Shown here: positions 52,604 to 61,380 of the stretch, one piece after another
Position numbering within the stretch: position 1 is the stretch's first letter
How the letters are laid out: the number at the start of each line of letters is the position of its first letter
Assembly: GCF_000821065.1 (NCBI RefSeq)
Contig: NZ_CDGG01000001.1
Location: forward strand, 2,976,001 to 3,040,000
Length of the DNA stretch: 64,000 bases
Source: Oceanobacillus oncorhynchi
GTDB lineage: Bacteria; Bacillota; Bacilli; Bacillales; Amphibacillaceae
Direction of reading: 5' to 3'
Notes under the pieces: generated by a model
What the model was told of the DNA's origin: nothing
Seen by the model: only the letters and a program-made list of their open reading frames with translations
Database searches by the model: none
Program-made: the position numbers and the translations under genes

Positions 52604-54988
52604 TTATTTGGAAACTGGTTTTTTCCATATACCAAGTATTAACGCTGAGATAACTGTACCAATAAGTAATGATAGTAAGAAGAACCACCATGCATTACCT
52701 AAGAAAACAACGAAAATACCGCCATGTGGCGCTGGAATGGTACTATGGAAGAATTGAGTCAATCCTCCAGCAATTGCAGCACCGATAACAGATGAGGTAA
52801 TCACGCGTAATGGATCAGCAGCTGCGAATGGAATAGCGCCTTCTGTAACGAAGGATAGTCCCATTATATAATTCGCTGTTCCAGATTTACGCTCATCTGG
52901 GGTGAATTTATTTTTAAAGAAGGTTGTTGCCAGGGCGATTGCTAATGGAGGAACCATACCACCAATCATGGCAGCTGCCATAAATGCTCCATCTCCTGTA
53001 TCATTAAAGATTCCGATAGAGAAAGTATAAGCAGCTTTATTAAATGGTCCACCCATATCGATAGCCATCATGCCGCCAAGAAGGATACCGAGTATAACAA
53101 TATTTCCTGTTCCCATACCTTCAAGGAAACTAAGGATGAAACTATTTAGTTTAGAAAAAACTGGTCCGATTGCAAAGTACATTGCTATTCCCGTGGCAAG
53201 TAATCCGAGCACAGGATATAATAAAATTGGTTTAAGACTTGCTAAAGACTGTGGCAGATCTTTTAATAAGTGTTTGATTAATACCACCAAGTAACCAGCT
53301 ACAAAACCACCGATAAGACCGCCGATAAAACCGGCATCACTCTGTACTGCCATCATACCAGCTACAATACCAGGCATTAAACCAGGTCTGTCGCCGATAC
53401 TCATGGCGATATAACCAGCAAGAATTGGGATTAAGAAATTAAATGCTGTATCTCCTACGCTGTTAAAGAATAAGAAGAATTCTGATTCACTTCCTAAGAA
53501 ACTTTCAAACAAGAAGGAAATAGCCATTAAAATACCGCCACCAATAACAAATGGAAGCATATGGGAAATCCCGTTCATTAAATCCTTATAAATCTTACCC
53601 CAGGCGGATTGTTTTTCATATTCGCCGTCTTCTTCAGATTTTTCCCCGGAGTCACGATAAATGGGAGCATCTTGCGCCGATGCTTTGGTAATAAGTTCCT
53701 CTGCTTTTTTAATGCCGTCTACAACCGGTCGCTCAACAACGTGCTTGCCATCAAAGCGGGCCATTTCCACTTTTTTGCTGGCAGCAATGATAACGCCGGA
53801 AGCACGCTCAATGTCTTCGTTTGTTAAATGGTTTTTCGTACCGTCTGAACCATTTGTTTCTACTTTGATGTCTACATTCATTTCTTTTGCTTTTTTCTTG
53901 AGAGCATCCTCTGCCATATAGGTATGGGCAATACCAGTGGGACAAGCGGTTACTGCTACGACGAAAGGTTTTTCATCACTGCTGGCAGAACTGCCTGATT
54001 CGGGCGCCTCTGCTTTTTCCTCTGTTGTATCCTCTTGTGTTGCATCAAGGAACAGCTGCTGCACTTCATCCGGAGTAGATGCTTCTTTCAGTTTTGCTAC
54101 AAAGACAGGTTCCATCAACAGTTTGGAAAGAGCAGCCAGTGTTTGTAAGTGCGTATCGTTTCCGCCTTCAGGGACAGCAATCATAAAGAAAAGGTGTGCA
54201 GGCTGTCCGTCTAAGGAATTATAATCTACTCCAATTTTACTTTTAGCAAATAGAACAGTAGGTTCGGTTACTGCTTTTGTCTTTGCATGCGGCATTGCAA
54301 TACCGTCGCCTAACCCGGTAGAGGACTGTTCTTCACGAGCCAATATAGCTTCTTTAAAAGATGCCTGCTCTGTTAAAACATTATGCTTATAAAGGTTTGC
54401 AATCATTTCATCTATTGCTGCTTCTTTGGATGAAGCTTGAAGATCAAGAAGCATGACGTCTTTTTTCAATAGGTCGGTGACATTCATCTCTTCGTTTTTA
54501 TCTTCCGCTGCTTCATCTTCCGGAGCATCGTTTTCTTCGGTTGCTTCTGCAAAAAGCGCTTGTACTTCATCTGGAGTGCCTGCTTCTTTTAATTCACCTG
54601 TAAAATCCGGTTCCATTAAAAGACGGGATAGCGCTGCGATGGTTTGCAGATGCGTATCACTTCCATCATCAGGAACAGCAATCATAAAGAAGAGGTGGGC
54701 AGGCTGTCCATCTAAGGAATCATAATCGATTCCTGCTTCACTTTTAGCGAATAAGACAGTAGGTTCAGTTACAGCTGCTGTTTTCGCATGTGGCATGGCG
54801 ATTCCGTCACCGAGGCCGGTGGAGGATTGGTCTTCGCGAGCCAGGATAGCTTCTTTAAATGATGCTTGTTCTGTTATAATGCCATTTTTATAAAGACTTG
54901 AAATCATTTCATCAATGACAGCTTCTTTCGATGTGCCTTGAAGGTTTAAAATCATAACATCTTTTTTTAATAAATCGGTTACCTGCAT
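52604..54988 (-). CDS. fruA: PTS fructose transporter FruA with tandem EIIA domains (IIA-IIA-IIB-IIC)
   Basis: 794 residues from the ATG at 54988; the ATG at 54997 touches the AAAGG site. It imports fructose and phosphorylates it to fructose 1-phosphate. Order: EIIA copy 1 (about 2-150, phospho-His H67 in GIAMPHAKT), acidic linker, EIIA copy 2 (about 169-318, H234 in the same motif), acidic linker, EIIB (about 340-440, phospho-Cys C349 in AVTACPTGIAHT), EIIC (about 455-794). Usual FruA is near 630 residues with one EIIA. The two EIIA units are about four-fifths identical, so this is a real internal duplication. Cotranscribed after fruK. Confidence 0.95.
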   Translation of the reverse strand: MQVTDLLKKDVMILNLQGTSKEAVIDEMISSLYKNGIITEQASFKEAILAREDQSSTGLGDGIAMPHAKTAAVTEPTVLFAKSEAGIDYDSLDGQPAHLFFMIAVPDDGSDTHLQTIAALSRLLMEPDFTGELKEAGTPDEVQALFAEATEENDAPEDEAAEDKNEEMNVTDLLKKDVMLLDLQASSKEAAIDEMIANLYKHNVLTEQASFKEAILAREEQSSTGLGDGIAMPHAKTKAVTEPTVLFAKSKIGVDYNSLDGQPAHLFFMIAVPEGGNDTHLQTLAALSKLLMEPVFVAKLKEASTPDEVQQLFLDATQEDTTEEKAEAPESGSSASSDEKPFVVAVTACPTGIAHTYMAEDALKKKAKEMNVDIKVETNGSDGTKNHLTNEDIERASGVIIAASKKVEMARFDGKHVVERPVVDGIKKAEELITKASAQDAPIYRDSGEKSEEDGEYEKQSAWGKIYKDLMNGISHMLPFVIGGGILMAISFLFESFLGSESEFFLFFNSVGDTAFNFLIPILAGYIAMSIGDRPGLMPGIVAGMMAVQSDAGFIGGLIGGFVAGYLVVLIKHLLKDLPQSLASLKPILLYPVLGLLATGIAMYFAIGPVFSKLNSFILSFLEGMGTGNIVILGILLGGMMAIDMGGPFNKAAYTFSIGIFNDTGDGAFMAAAMIGGMVPPLAIALATTFFKNKFTPDERKSGTANYIMGLSFVTEGAIPFAAADPLRVITSSVIGAAIAGGLTQFFHSTIPAPHGGIFVVFLGNAWWFFLLSLLIGTVISALILGIWKKPVSK

Positions 54989-55013
54989 GTTTCTCATCCT
55001 TTCTATTTAAAAA

Positions 55014-55925
55014 TTAAATGGTTTCTACTTGGATTTGGGAACGCAGCTTTTCAATGGCTTCTGCAGTAGCCAGGTCTTCTGAAAAAGCAGTAGCGCTGCC
55101 AGAAGCAACTGCTGTTTTAAATGATTCGGCCGGATCTCCCGATTTTAAGAAGGAGCTGATAAATCCTGCAACCATGGAGTCGCCGGCACCTACGGAGTTA
55201 ATCAGCTTTCCTTTTGGTGCTTTTGCTTTATAGTTTCCCTGTTTCGTGATAAGTAATGCACCATCTCCACCCATGGAAATAATCACGTGTTTTGCCCCTC
55301 TTTCTAAGAGCTTTTTCCCGTAAGCGATGACTTCTTCATCTGTTTGCAGCTTCACATCAAATAATGCTTCCAGCTCATGAATATTCGGCTTCACTAATAA
55401 CGGCTGGTAGCTCAAGGATGCTTCAAGGGCAGCACCTGTTGTATCAATCGCAAACGCAGCACCTTGATCGGTTGCTCTTTGGATTAATTGCTCATAGAAG
55501 TTGTCTGGAAGGGAAGGGGGCTTGCTTCCGGATAAAATTACCGTATCTCCATCCTTCACTTCTTCAAATTGCTTCAGGAACCTTGCCACTTCTTCATCCG
55601 ATAAAGCAGGACCGCGTCCATTTATTTCGGTTTCCTGATCAGCTTTCAGCTTAATATTGATGCGGGTATCTTCCTGGATATTAACAAAGTTTGTCCGAAC
55701 ATCTAATTCGTCTAAAGCATCTTCAATAAATTTTCCGGTAAAGCCTCCGACAAATCCAAGAGCAACAGCGTCTGCCCTGAGTGCCTTTAAAATTCGTGAT
55801 ACATTGATGCCTTTTCCGCCGGGGAGCTTATAATCATTATTCATATAACTCAGCCCGCCTAAATCCAATTTGTCGACCGGAACAATATAGTCAATCGATG
55901 GATTTAAAGTGATTGTATAGATCAT
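55014..55925 (-). CDS. fruK: 1-phosphofructokinase
   Basis: 303 residues of the PfkB sugar-kinase family. N-terminal TLNPSIDYIV and GGKGINVSRIL, and the C-terminal catalytic GAGDSMVAGFISSFL with the base Asp. It turns fructose 1-phosphate into fructose 1,6-bisphosphate in the cytosol. Its start codon directly follows the fruR stop, so the genes are coupled. The order fruR-fruK-fruA is the usual one in Bacillaceae. Confidence 0.95.
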   Translation of the reverse strand: MIYTITLNPSIDYIVPVDKLDLGGLSYMNNDYKLPGGKGINVSRILKALRADAVALGFVGGFTGKFIEDALDELDVRTNFVNIQEDTRINIKLKADQETEINGRGPALSDEEVARFLKQFEEVKDGDTVILSGSKPPSLPDNFYEQLIQRATDQGAAFAIDTTGAALEASLSYQPLLVKPNIHELEALFDVKLQTDEEVIAYGKKLLERGAKHVIISMGGDGALLITKQGNYKAKAPKGKLINSVGAGDSMVAGFISSFLKSGDPAESFKTAVASGSATAFSEDLATAEAIEKLRSQIQVETI

Positions 55926-56672
55926 CTAATCTACCTCCAAAATAGTTGTGTGATTTAAATAGGGTTGGTGAATCGTTGATATTTTATCCGTAATAAACGT
56001 TACATCCGAGAAATTACATATTTTTGCGAAACTGACTTTGTTCCATTTGCTGTCATCTGCAAGAAAATATGTGTCTGAAGCTCTTTCAATAGCAAGCTGT
56101 TTCATTGTTGCTTCCTCCGGATCCGGCGTGGTACAGCCATATGTCATATCAATGCTGTCTACGCCGAGAAAGGCTTTAGTGAATTGATAATTCATTAAAG
56201 AATGTTGACTTGGCGCGCCCACCATTGCTTTTGTGGAATGCTTTAATTTACCGCCTACGAGATAGGCTTCAATTTGTCTGTCTGCAAGCATCGAAGCATG
56301 GGCAATACCGTTTGTTACAACGGTAATCGACAAATTAGCAAGATGCGGTATCATCTCCAGTGTTGTCGTCCCTGCATCTAAATAAATCACATCATTCTCT
56401 TCTAAAAGGGAGGCAGCATGCCTTCCTATATTTTTCTTTTGTTGACTGTTTTTGACTGTTTTCTCCTGATAGGTCAATTCCGCTCCAAATGTAGCGTTCA
56501 ATTTTGCTCCGCCGTGGATGCGGAGCAGGAGCCCTTTTTCTTCTAGATGAGCAAGATCCCTACGTATAGTGGACTCAGAGCAGTTAAGTCTCTCGATTAA
56601 ATCTACAGACTTAACTACACCGCTTTCATTTAGACGATGTAAAATAAATTGATGGCGTTCATCTGTCAGCAT
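55926..56672 (-). CDS. fruR: DeoR-family fructose operon repressor
   Basis: 248 residues from the ATG at 56672, placed after AAGAGGTG; a GTG three codons earlier overlaps the site. N-terminal DeoR helix-turn-helix (MLTDERHQFILHRLNESGVV, then LNCSESTIRRDLAHLEEKG), C-terminal sugar-phosphate sensor domain with YLDAGTTTLEMIPHL. It probably responds to fructose 1-phosphate and represses its own operon. Confidence 0.92.
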   Translation of the reverse strand: MLTDERHQFILHRLNESGVVKSVDLIERLNCSESTIRRDLAHLEEKGLLLRIHGGAKLNATFGAELTYQEKTVKNSQQKKNIGRHAASLLEENDVIYLDAGTTTLEMIPHLANLSITVVTNGIAHASMLADRQIEAYLVGGKLKHSTKAMVGAPSQHSLMNYQFTKAFLGVDSIDMTYGCTTPDPEEATMKQLAIERASDTYFLADDSKWNKVSFAKICNFSDVTFITDKISTIHQPYLNHTTILEVD

Positions 56673-56711
56673 TACTTTCACCTCTTAATGATAGAATATC
56701 ATTAAATTCAG

Positions 56712-56747
56712 TCGGAAACAACCAAAAACGTTCATTTTCATCGGAAA
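56712..56747. promoter_or_regulatory. Candidate FruR operator repeats
   Basis: The heptamer TCGGAAA occurs twice (56712-56718 and 56741-56747) in the divergent gap between fruR and the PTS IIC gene. Equal spacing and position suggest a repressor site. Low certainty. Confidence 0.3.
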
Positions 56748-56889
56748 GATAAACATTCAGAAAAAAATAATTATTGACGCAAAAAAGAAATGGGTTTATG
56801 ATAAATAGCACTTTCTGTTTAGAATTAAATAACATTTCCCACTAATTTAAAGAAAAGGAATTTAAGTGAATTATTAGGAGGTACGAAAA

Positions 56890-57918
56890 GTGAAAGAGTC
56901 AACAAAGAAATACATAATTGATCGAATGTACAAAGCATCACAAGGATTGGCGAACGCCGTCTTAGTGACGCTTGGTATCGGATTGTTGATTGAAACAATC
57001 GGAACATTTACAGGGTGGGAAGGTTTTCTATTGATTGGTAATGCAGCTCAGCTGATGCTGGCGCCGGCGATTGGAGCTGGAATAGCCTATCAGCTTGGGG
57101 GAAATACATTAGTTATTTTTGGAGCGATGGCTTCCAGTACGGTTGGCGCGAATGCTTTATCTATGACGGCTGACGGAAGCTGGACGCTTATTACAGGACA
57201 GCCTATCAGCGCAGTACTGGCTGCTGTTATTGCTACCTGGGTCGGAAAGCGTGTAACAGGGAAAACATCGCTTGATATGATGGCAATTCCGTTTTGTTCT
57301 ATTTTTGTAGGGGGAGTTGCAGGTGTTGGTTTAGCGGCCGTGACAACCCCATTACTTGAGAAAATCAGTGCAATCATCGCAAGCTCTACTACAGGGTCTC
57401 CGTTTATTTCAGCGATTGTTATTTCATTAATTTGGAGTATCTTTTTAATGTCGCCGGCATCTTCCGCGGCTATAGCCATTGCACTACAGCTTGATCCCGT
57501 ATCAAGTGCTGCGGCATTGATTAGTTGCACAGCTCAATTTGTAGGGTTCACTGCCATGTCGGTCAAGCAAAACAATTTAGGTGCAAATATTGCACAATTC
57601 TTCTTAACGCCGAAAGTGCAGGTCCCAAATATTGTGAAGAATCCGCGCTTAGTTATCGGACCGTTTGCATCATCGATTATCTGTGCACCCATTGCTATTT
57701 TAATATTTGATTTTGAAGTACCCTATGAGCTAGCCGGTTTAGGATTAAACTCGTTTATTGCGCCATTAAATATTTTAGCCAACCAAGGTGCGGGCGTTTT
57801 AGTCATGTATATTGTAGTTGGTGTGATTACGCCGGCAATTATTTCTGTAATGACTTACAAGGCACTGCAGATGAAAGGCTGGGCAAAAACAGGCGATCTG
57901 CACATGGAAGTTCAATAA
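56890..57918 (+). CDS. PTS_EIIC_2/PfoR family membrane protein
   Basis: 342 residues with about nine to ten membrane helices in the PfoR arrangement: GEFIL-type pore segments in GNAAQLMLAPAIGAGIAYQLGG, SMTADGSWTLITGQPISAVLAAV and the later ALQLDPVSSAA. It looks like a sugar or polyol IIC component without a IIA/IIB domain, and no such gene is adjacent. AGGAGGTACG precedes the start. It is divergent from the fru operon. Confidence 0.85.
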   Translation: MKESTKKYIIDRMYKASQGLANAVLVTLGIGLLIETIGTFTGWEGFLLIGNAAQLMLAPAIGAGIAYQLGGNTLVIFGAMASSTVGANALSMTADGSWTLITGQPISAVLAAVIATWVGKRVTGKTSLDMMAIPFCSIFVGGVAGVGLAAVTTPLLEKISAIIASSTTGSPFISAIVISLIWSIFLMSPASSAAIAIALQLDPVSSAAALISCTAQFVGFTAMSVKQNNLGANIAQFFLTPKVQVPNIVKNPRLVIGPFASSIICAPIAILIFDFEVPYELAGLGLNSFIAPLNILANQGAGVLVMYIVVGVITPAIISVMTYKALQMKGWAKTGDLHMEVQ

Positions 57919-57985
57919 AGCTATCCAGGTTATATTGGTTTGGAAATAAAATTCAGAAAAATAGTATATATTTGCATTTAATCAT

Positions 57986-58021
57986 AAAAGGCGAGCATTT
58001 CCGAAAAATGCTCGCCTTTTG
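57986..58021. terminator. Terminator after the PfoR-like gene
   Basis: AAAAGGCGAGCATTT and AAATGCTCGCCTTTT with a five-base loop. A very strong hairpin. Confidence 0.9.
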
Positions 58022-58052
58022 TATGGGGAAAAAACACTTTATCACGGAGAAC

Positions 58053-58135
58053 CGTCCGTAAAACTCCCGCCTCAAAATAAAGCGTAAAAATAAATTTATT
58101 TAGGCGGGAGATAACGGACGCTAACTCCCTGAATC
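58053..58135. repeat. Dispersed hairpin repeat, copy C
   Basis: The best-preserved copy: CGTCCGTAAAACTCCCGCCT pairs with AGGCGGGAGATAACGGACG, both arms about 19-20 bases, with a 28-base AT-rich loop containing ATAAATTTATTT. Shares its right half with copies at 17.3 and 42.8 kb. Confidence 0.75.
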
Positions 58136-58145
58136 ACTCAGCTAA

Positions 58146-58348
58146 CACTCAGTGGGAGAATTAAGGAAGCAGACTAAGTTCGCGACGTCCTGGGGTTGCG
58201 ATTACTCACCCCACCGAAAACATTTGTCGCAACGTCTGCACTAGCACATCCTGGGACTGGGACTGCGATTACTCGTCCCATCGAAGTGCTTTTGCGATTA
58301 CTCGCCCCATCGGAAACATTTGTGCGTCGAAAGACTCCCACTGAGTGA
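58146..58348. repeat. Composite intergenic repeat between converging genes
   Basis: Bounded by inverted ACACTCAGTGGGAG (58146-58159) and CTCCCACTGAGTGA (58335-58348). Inside, the unit GCGATTACTC with CCCA-CG and AA occurs three times (near 58198, 58265 and 58294). Part of it matches the element at 45.4 kb in the opposite direction. Confidence 0.6.
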
Positions 58349-58360
58349 AGTTTCGTTTTA

Positions 58361-60274
58361 TCAAATTGCTTTCAGTAATAAACGCTTGAGCAGCGGAGTG
58401 AAATGCTCTGGCAGGGCGCTCACATCTGGAACCATGATGCGTTCTTTCCCGTAAATATTTTGCATCATTGTATCATCGTTTTCTTCAATCTGACCGTTTG
58501 CGAGAAACATTCCAACTACATCAATCTGATGCTTGCGGGCTTCGGCTACAGCCTGATACGTATCCACAATGCCATTCTGGTCATAGCCGGAAGCTGCCGG
58601 CTGTCCGTCGGAAAAAATCAGCAGAAATTTATTTTTCTCGCTGCGGGGAATTAATTTTTTAGTGACATGACGAATACTGAAGCCATCTCGATTGTCTTCT
58701 TGTGCTTCCAGCTGCATAATTTTAGCTCCTTGCTCTTTATACAAAGAATCCTCCACAGTCTGGATATATTGCAGATAATTCGGCTGGTAGCTGTCACTCG
58801 CTTTATTGGCATCCTCCCAGAAACCGATGATTTCATGCGGAATGCGCAGCTCTTTTAACACTTCATGAAACAGGGTCACACCGCGTTTTGTTTCTTCCAT
58901 CTTGTTCTCCATCGAGGCAGAGCAATCAATCAATAGGGTGAAGACCGCATCGAATTCTTTTGATTCCTGTTCCTTTTTATAAAATACACGTGGAGAATCC
59001 TCTAAAAAGATAGGAAGCAGTTTTTTAGAGAGCCTGCCAAATAATAAATCTGTTCTCGGTGTATCCTGTTTATGCTCTAACGTTAATTGAATGGTTTTGG
59101 CAAGTTTTCTTTTAAAGGGATCAATTTCCTCTACAAACTGCCGGTATTGTAATTGTTCATCCTCTGTAGGAGTCTCTGCATACTCTGTAAACATCTGTGC
59201 ATGTTCATTTTCTTTCCCAAAGCTTGATTCACTACTGTTTTCAGAAGTGTTTTCTTCTTTGGTCAGCGTTTCCTTATCGGAATAGTCATTTTGTTTACTC
59301 TGACCGGAAGTTCCTTGAATCGCAGCCATTGCTTGATCGCCGTCTTCTGTTTCCCGGGCACCGCCGCCAAGCATCGAGGTTTTTGTGCCTTGCTCCAACT
59401 CAAATTGCAGAAAGTTTTGCTTGCGGTCATCATTTTTATTTTCACGATGCCAGGTAGAGAAGGTTTCATCGAAGTATTCATTTTCTTCATTTGTTTCTTC
59501 CTGCTGGTCGTCATTCACTAACGGATCGGTACGTGTTAATTCATCAAACAGCGTATTTTTTTCATACGATTCGACATGCCCGATTGGCAGGATGAAGTAT
59601 TCGTGAATTGAATCTGTATAGCCTGCTTGCTGCATTTTTCGCATGATTTGTTCGGTCAACGCCACATTATCACGTGTATGCTTTGTCTCAAAGACGCTGT
59701 ACAGATGCCCTTTTATACTGTCGAGCATCTCCAGCTGTGCTTTCTCCACACGAGGAAACCCCGGGTCTGGCTGATTGGCAAAAAGCAATAAATAAATCAT
59801 ACAAAATATTTCATCGGTTGCATAGCTGCGTGTGACATTGGACTGCAGCTGGGTCGTGAAATAGTGATGGAAATACGCTCGCCTGTAAGAAAAGTTTCGC
59901 TTCGTGCCCGGACGTTCTTTCCGGATTGCGTCCTCTAAACGAATGTCTTCTAATAATGTCATCAGCTGAATTGCGAATTTGGGAAGAAGGGAATCTTCCC
60001 AATCCTTTTTGAATTGCTGCAGGATTTTTACATCGGTCTGATGCAGGGTGCCTAATGTGCGCAGGATGACATCTGATTTCGCGCCCGCTTCCTGCATTTC
60101 AGCCGGGAGACGGTCCCAAAAACGGCCAGCGGTTACTTTGTTTTCTGTTATATCAATAAAGGAACCAAAGCTGGACTCGAATTGCAATTGTTCATTCTTC
60201 GCCAAAACAGTCGTTAAATCCTGCAATTGCATAAATAAATGGGTGTCAACCTTTGTTTGGTGAAATCGGTACAT
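58361..60274 (-). CDS. yojO: VWA domain protein (YojO/NorD-like)
   Basis: 637 residues, like B. subtilis YojO. A large helical N-terminal region (1-260) is followed by an acidic linker (about 250-380) and a C-terminal von Willebrand A domain with the MIDAS motif DCSAS in LLIDCSASM and the later LIFSDGQPAASGYD. Such proteins work with MoxR-type AAA+ ATPases to remodel or load metal into partner enzymes; NorD aids nitric-oxide reductase. The ATPase gene lies just upstream. GAGGAG precedes the ATG. Confidence 0.9.
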   Translation of the reverse strand: MYRFHQTKVDTHLFMQLQDLTTVLAKNEQLQFESSFGSFIDITENKVTAGRFWDRLPAEMQEAGAKSDVILRTLGTLHQTDVKILQQFKKDWEDSLLPKFAIQLMTLLEDIRLEDAIRKERPGTKRNFSYRRAYFHHYFTTQLQSNVTRSYATDEIFCMIYLLLFANQPDPGFPRVEKAQLEMLDSIKGHLYSVFETKHTRDNVALTEQIMRKMQQAGYTDSIHEYFILPIGHVESYEKNTLFDELTRTDPLVNDDQQEETNEENEYFDETFSTWHRENKNDDRKQNFLQFELEQGTKTSMLGGGARETEDGDQAMAAIQGTSGQSKQNDYSDKETLTKEENTSENSSESSFGKENEHAQMFTEYAETPTEDEQLQYRQFVEEIDPFKRKLAKTIQLTLEHKQDTPRTDLLFGRLSKKLLPIFLEDSPRVFYKKEQESKEFDAVFTLLIDCSASMENKMEETKRGVTLFHEVLKELRIPHEIIGFWEDANKASDSYQPNYLQYIQTVEDSLYKEQGAKIMQLEAQEDNRDGFSIRHVTKKLIPRSEKNKFLLIFSDGQPAASGYDQNGIVDTYQAVAEARKHQIDVVGMFLANGQIEENDDTMMQNIYGKERIMVPDVSALPEHFTPLLKRLLLKAI

Positions 60275-60295
60275 ATCAAAGTTACTCCTCTTTAA

Positions 60296-61165
60296 TTAAA
60301 ATAACGTGTCTGCCAAATTCCCCACAAACGCTTTCTCACGATCTTCTTCGAGCTTATCCACAATACTGCGTAAAATAGCGCGTTTAGGCGGAAGATAGGT
60401 TGAGAGGTCGCAAGCATCCAGCAGGGCGCGGATAGAAGCAGCATCCTCTGACAATTTTCCTTGACTTACCGCTGTGATCAAATCATTGGATAGTGTCACA
60501 AAACGCCCAATCAGCTGTTTGTCTGTCAGTTTGGTCGATTCAGTAATTAATTGTTCCAGCTGTTCTCCTTGAATATAAGGTACGTCAATGACAATGAAAC
60601 GGTTTTTTAATGCTTCGTTTAAAGGAACTGTTCCAATATAGCCTTCGTTGATCGCCGCGATAACGCCAAACCCGTCTGCAGCAGTCACAATCTCGTTGGT
60701 GAAAGGGTTCGTAATCGTTCGGCGATAATCTAAAACACCATTAATCAACGGCAAGGTTTCCGGCTTAGCCATATTAATTTCATCAATATAAAGAAATGTT
60801 CCCTGCTTCATTGCATTGGTAACTGGCCCCGGAACAAATTCAATTGTCTGTTTTTCTTCTTCATAAGCAAGCGTTTTGAACCCCATCAAGCTTTCTGCAT
60901 CTAAGTCAACGGAACAGTTTACACTGTACATCGGCCGCTGAAAAAGAGAGGAGAGGGTTTCCGCAAATTTTGTTTTCCCAGCGCCGGTCGGTCCTTTTAA
61001 TAATATATTTTTACCCATACTTAATGCGACAATGGCATCAATCAATAAATCATCGCTTGGCGGGAGGTATCCGCCGGAACGAATCAATTCCTCGCGATCT
61101 GTTACTTCTTTTTTATTATTTTCAAGCAGCTCTTGGACTGCCTCAGGTAATTGAATAGCATTCAT
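60296..61165 (-). CDS. yojN: MoxR-family AAA+ ATPase (YojN/NorQ-like)
   Basis: 289 residues. Walker A GPTGAGKTKFAETL, Walker B FLYIDEINMAKPETL, sensor NRFIVIDVPY and the arginine-rich end are intact. This is the MoxR/NorQ class, acting as a metal-cofactor chaperone with a VWA partner. The yojN-yojO pair is conserved in Bacillaceae. Gap to yojO of 21 bases, so a single operon. AAGGAGAAAC precedes the ATG. Confidence 0.93.
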   Translation of the reverse strand: MNAIQLPEAVQELLENNKKEVTDREELIRSGGYLPPSDDLLIDAIVALSMGKNILLKGPTGAGKTKFAETLSSLFQRPMYSVNCSVDLDAESLMGFKTLAYEEEKQTIEFVPGPVTNAMKQGTFLYIDEINMAKPETLPLINGVLDYRRTITNPFTNEIVTAADGFGVIAAINEGYIGTVPLNEALKNRFIVIDVPYIQGEQLEQLITESTKLTDKQLIGRFVTLSNDLITAVSQGKLSEDAASIRALLDACDLSTYLPPKRAILRSIVDKLEEDREKAFVGNLADTLF

Positions 61166-61380
61166 TATTGTTTCTCCTTTCGAAATCCATTGCTGTGATT
61201 CCGTTTTATCAATGTCTTTAAATAGATATAGGCTCCGTTCACAATTGTATTACTTGTTCTCGAAAAATACAAAGAATGCGCAGTCGTTGCGATATGGCTG
61301 AGCAATTGCTAAGATAATGATAAGAATATAGAGACAGGTACCATCGATGTTTATGAGAATGGTGTCGGATAGGAGGATAT

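Noticed and set aside
57090..57530. 146-codon minus-strand frame inside the PfoR-like gene
   Set aside because: Antisense of a well-supported gene, no start signal and no family features.
58146..58348. CRISPR array
   Set aside because: The repeated units are too short and uneven, spacers are absent, and no cas genes are near.
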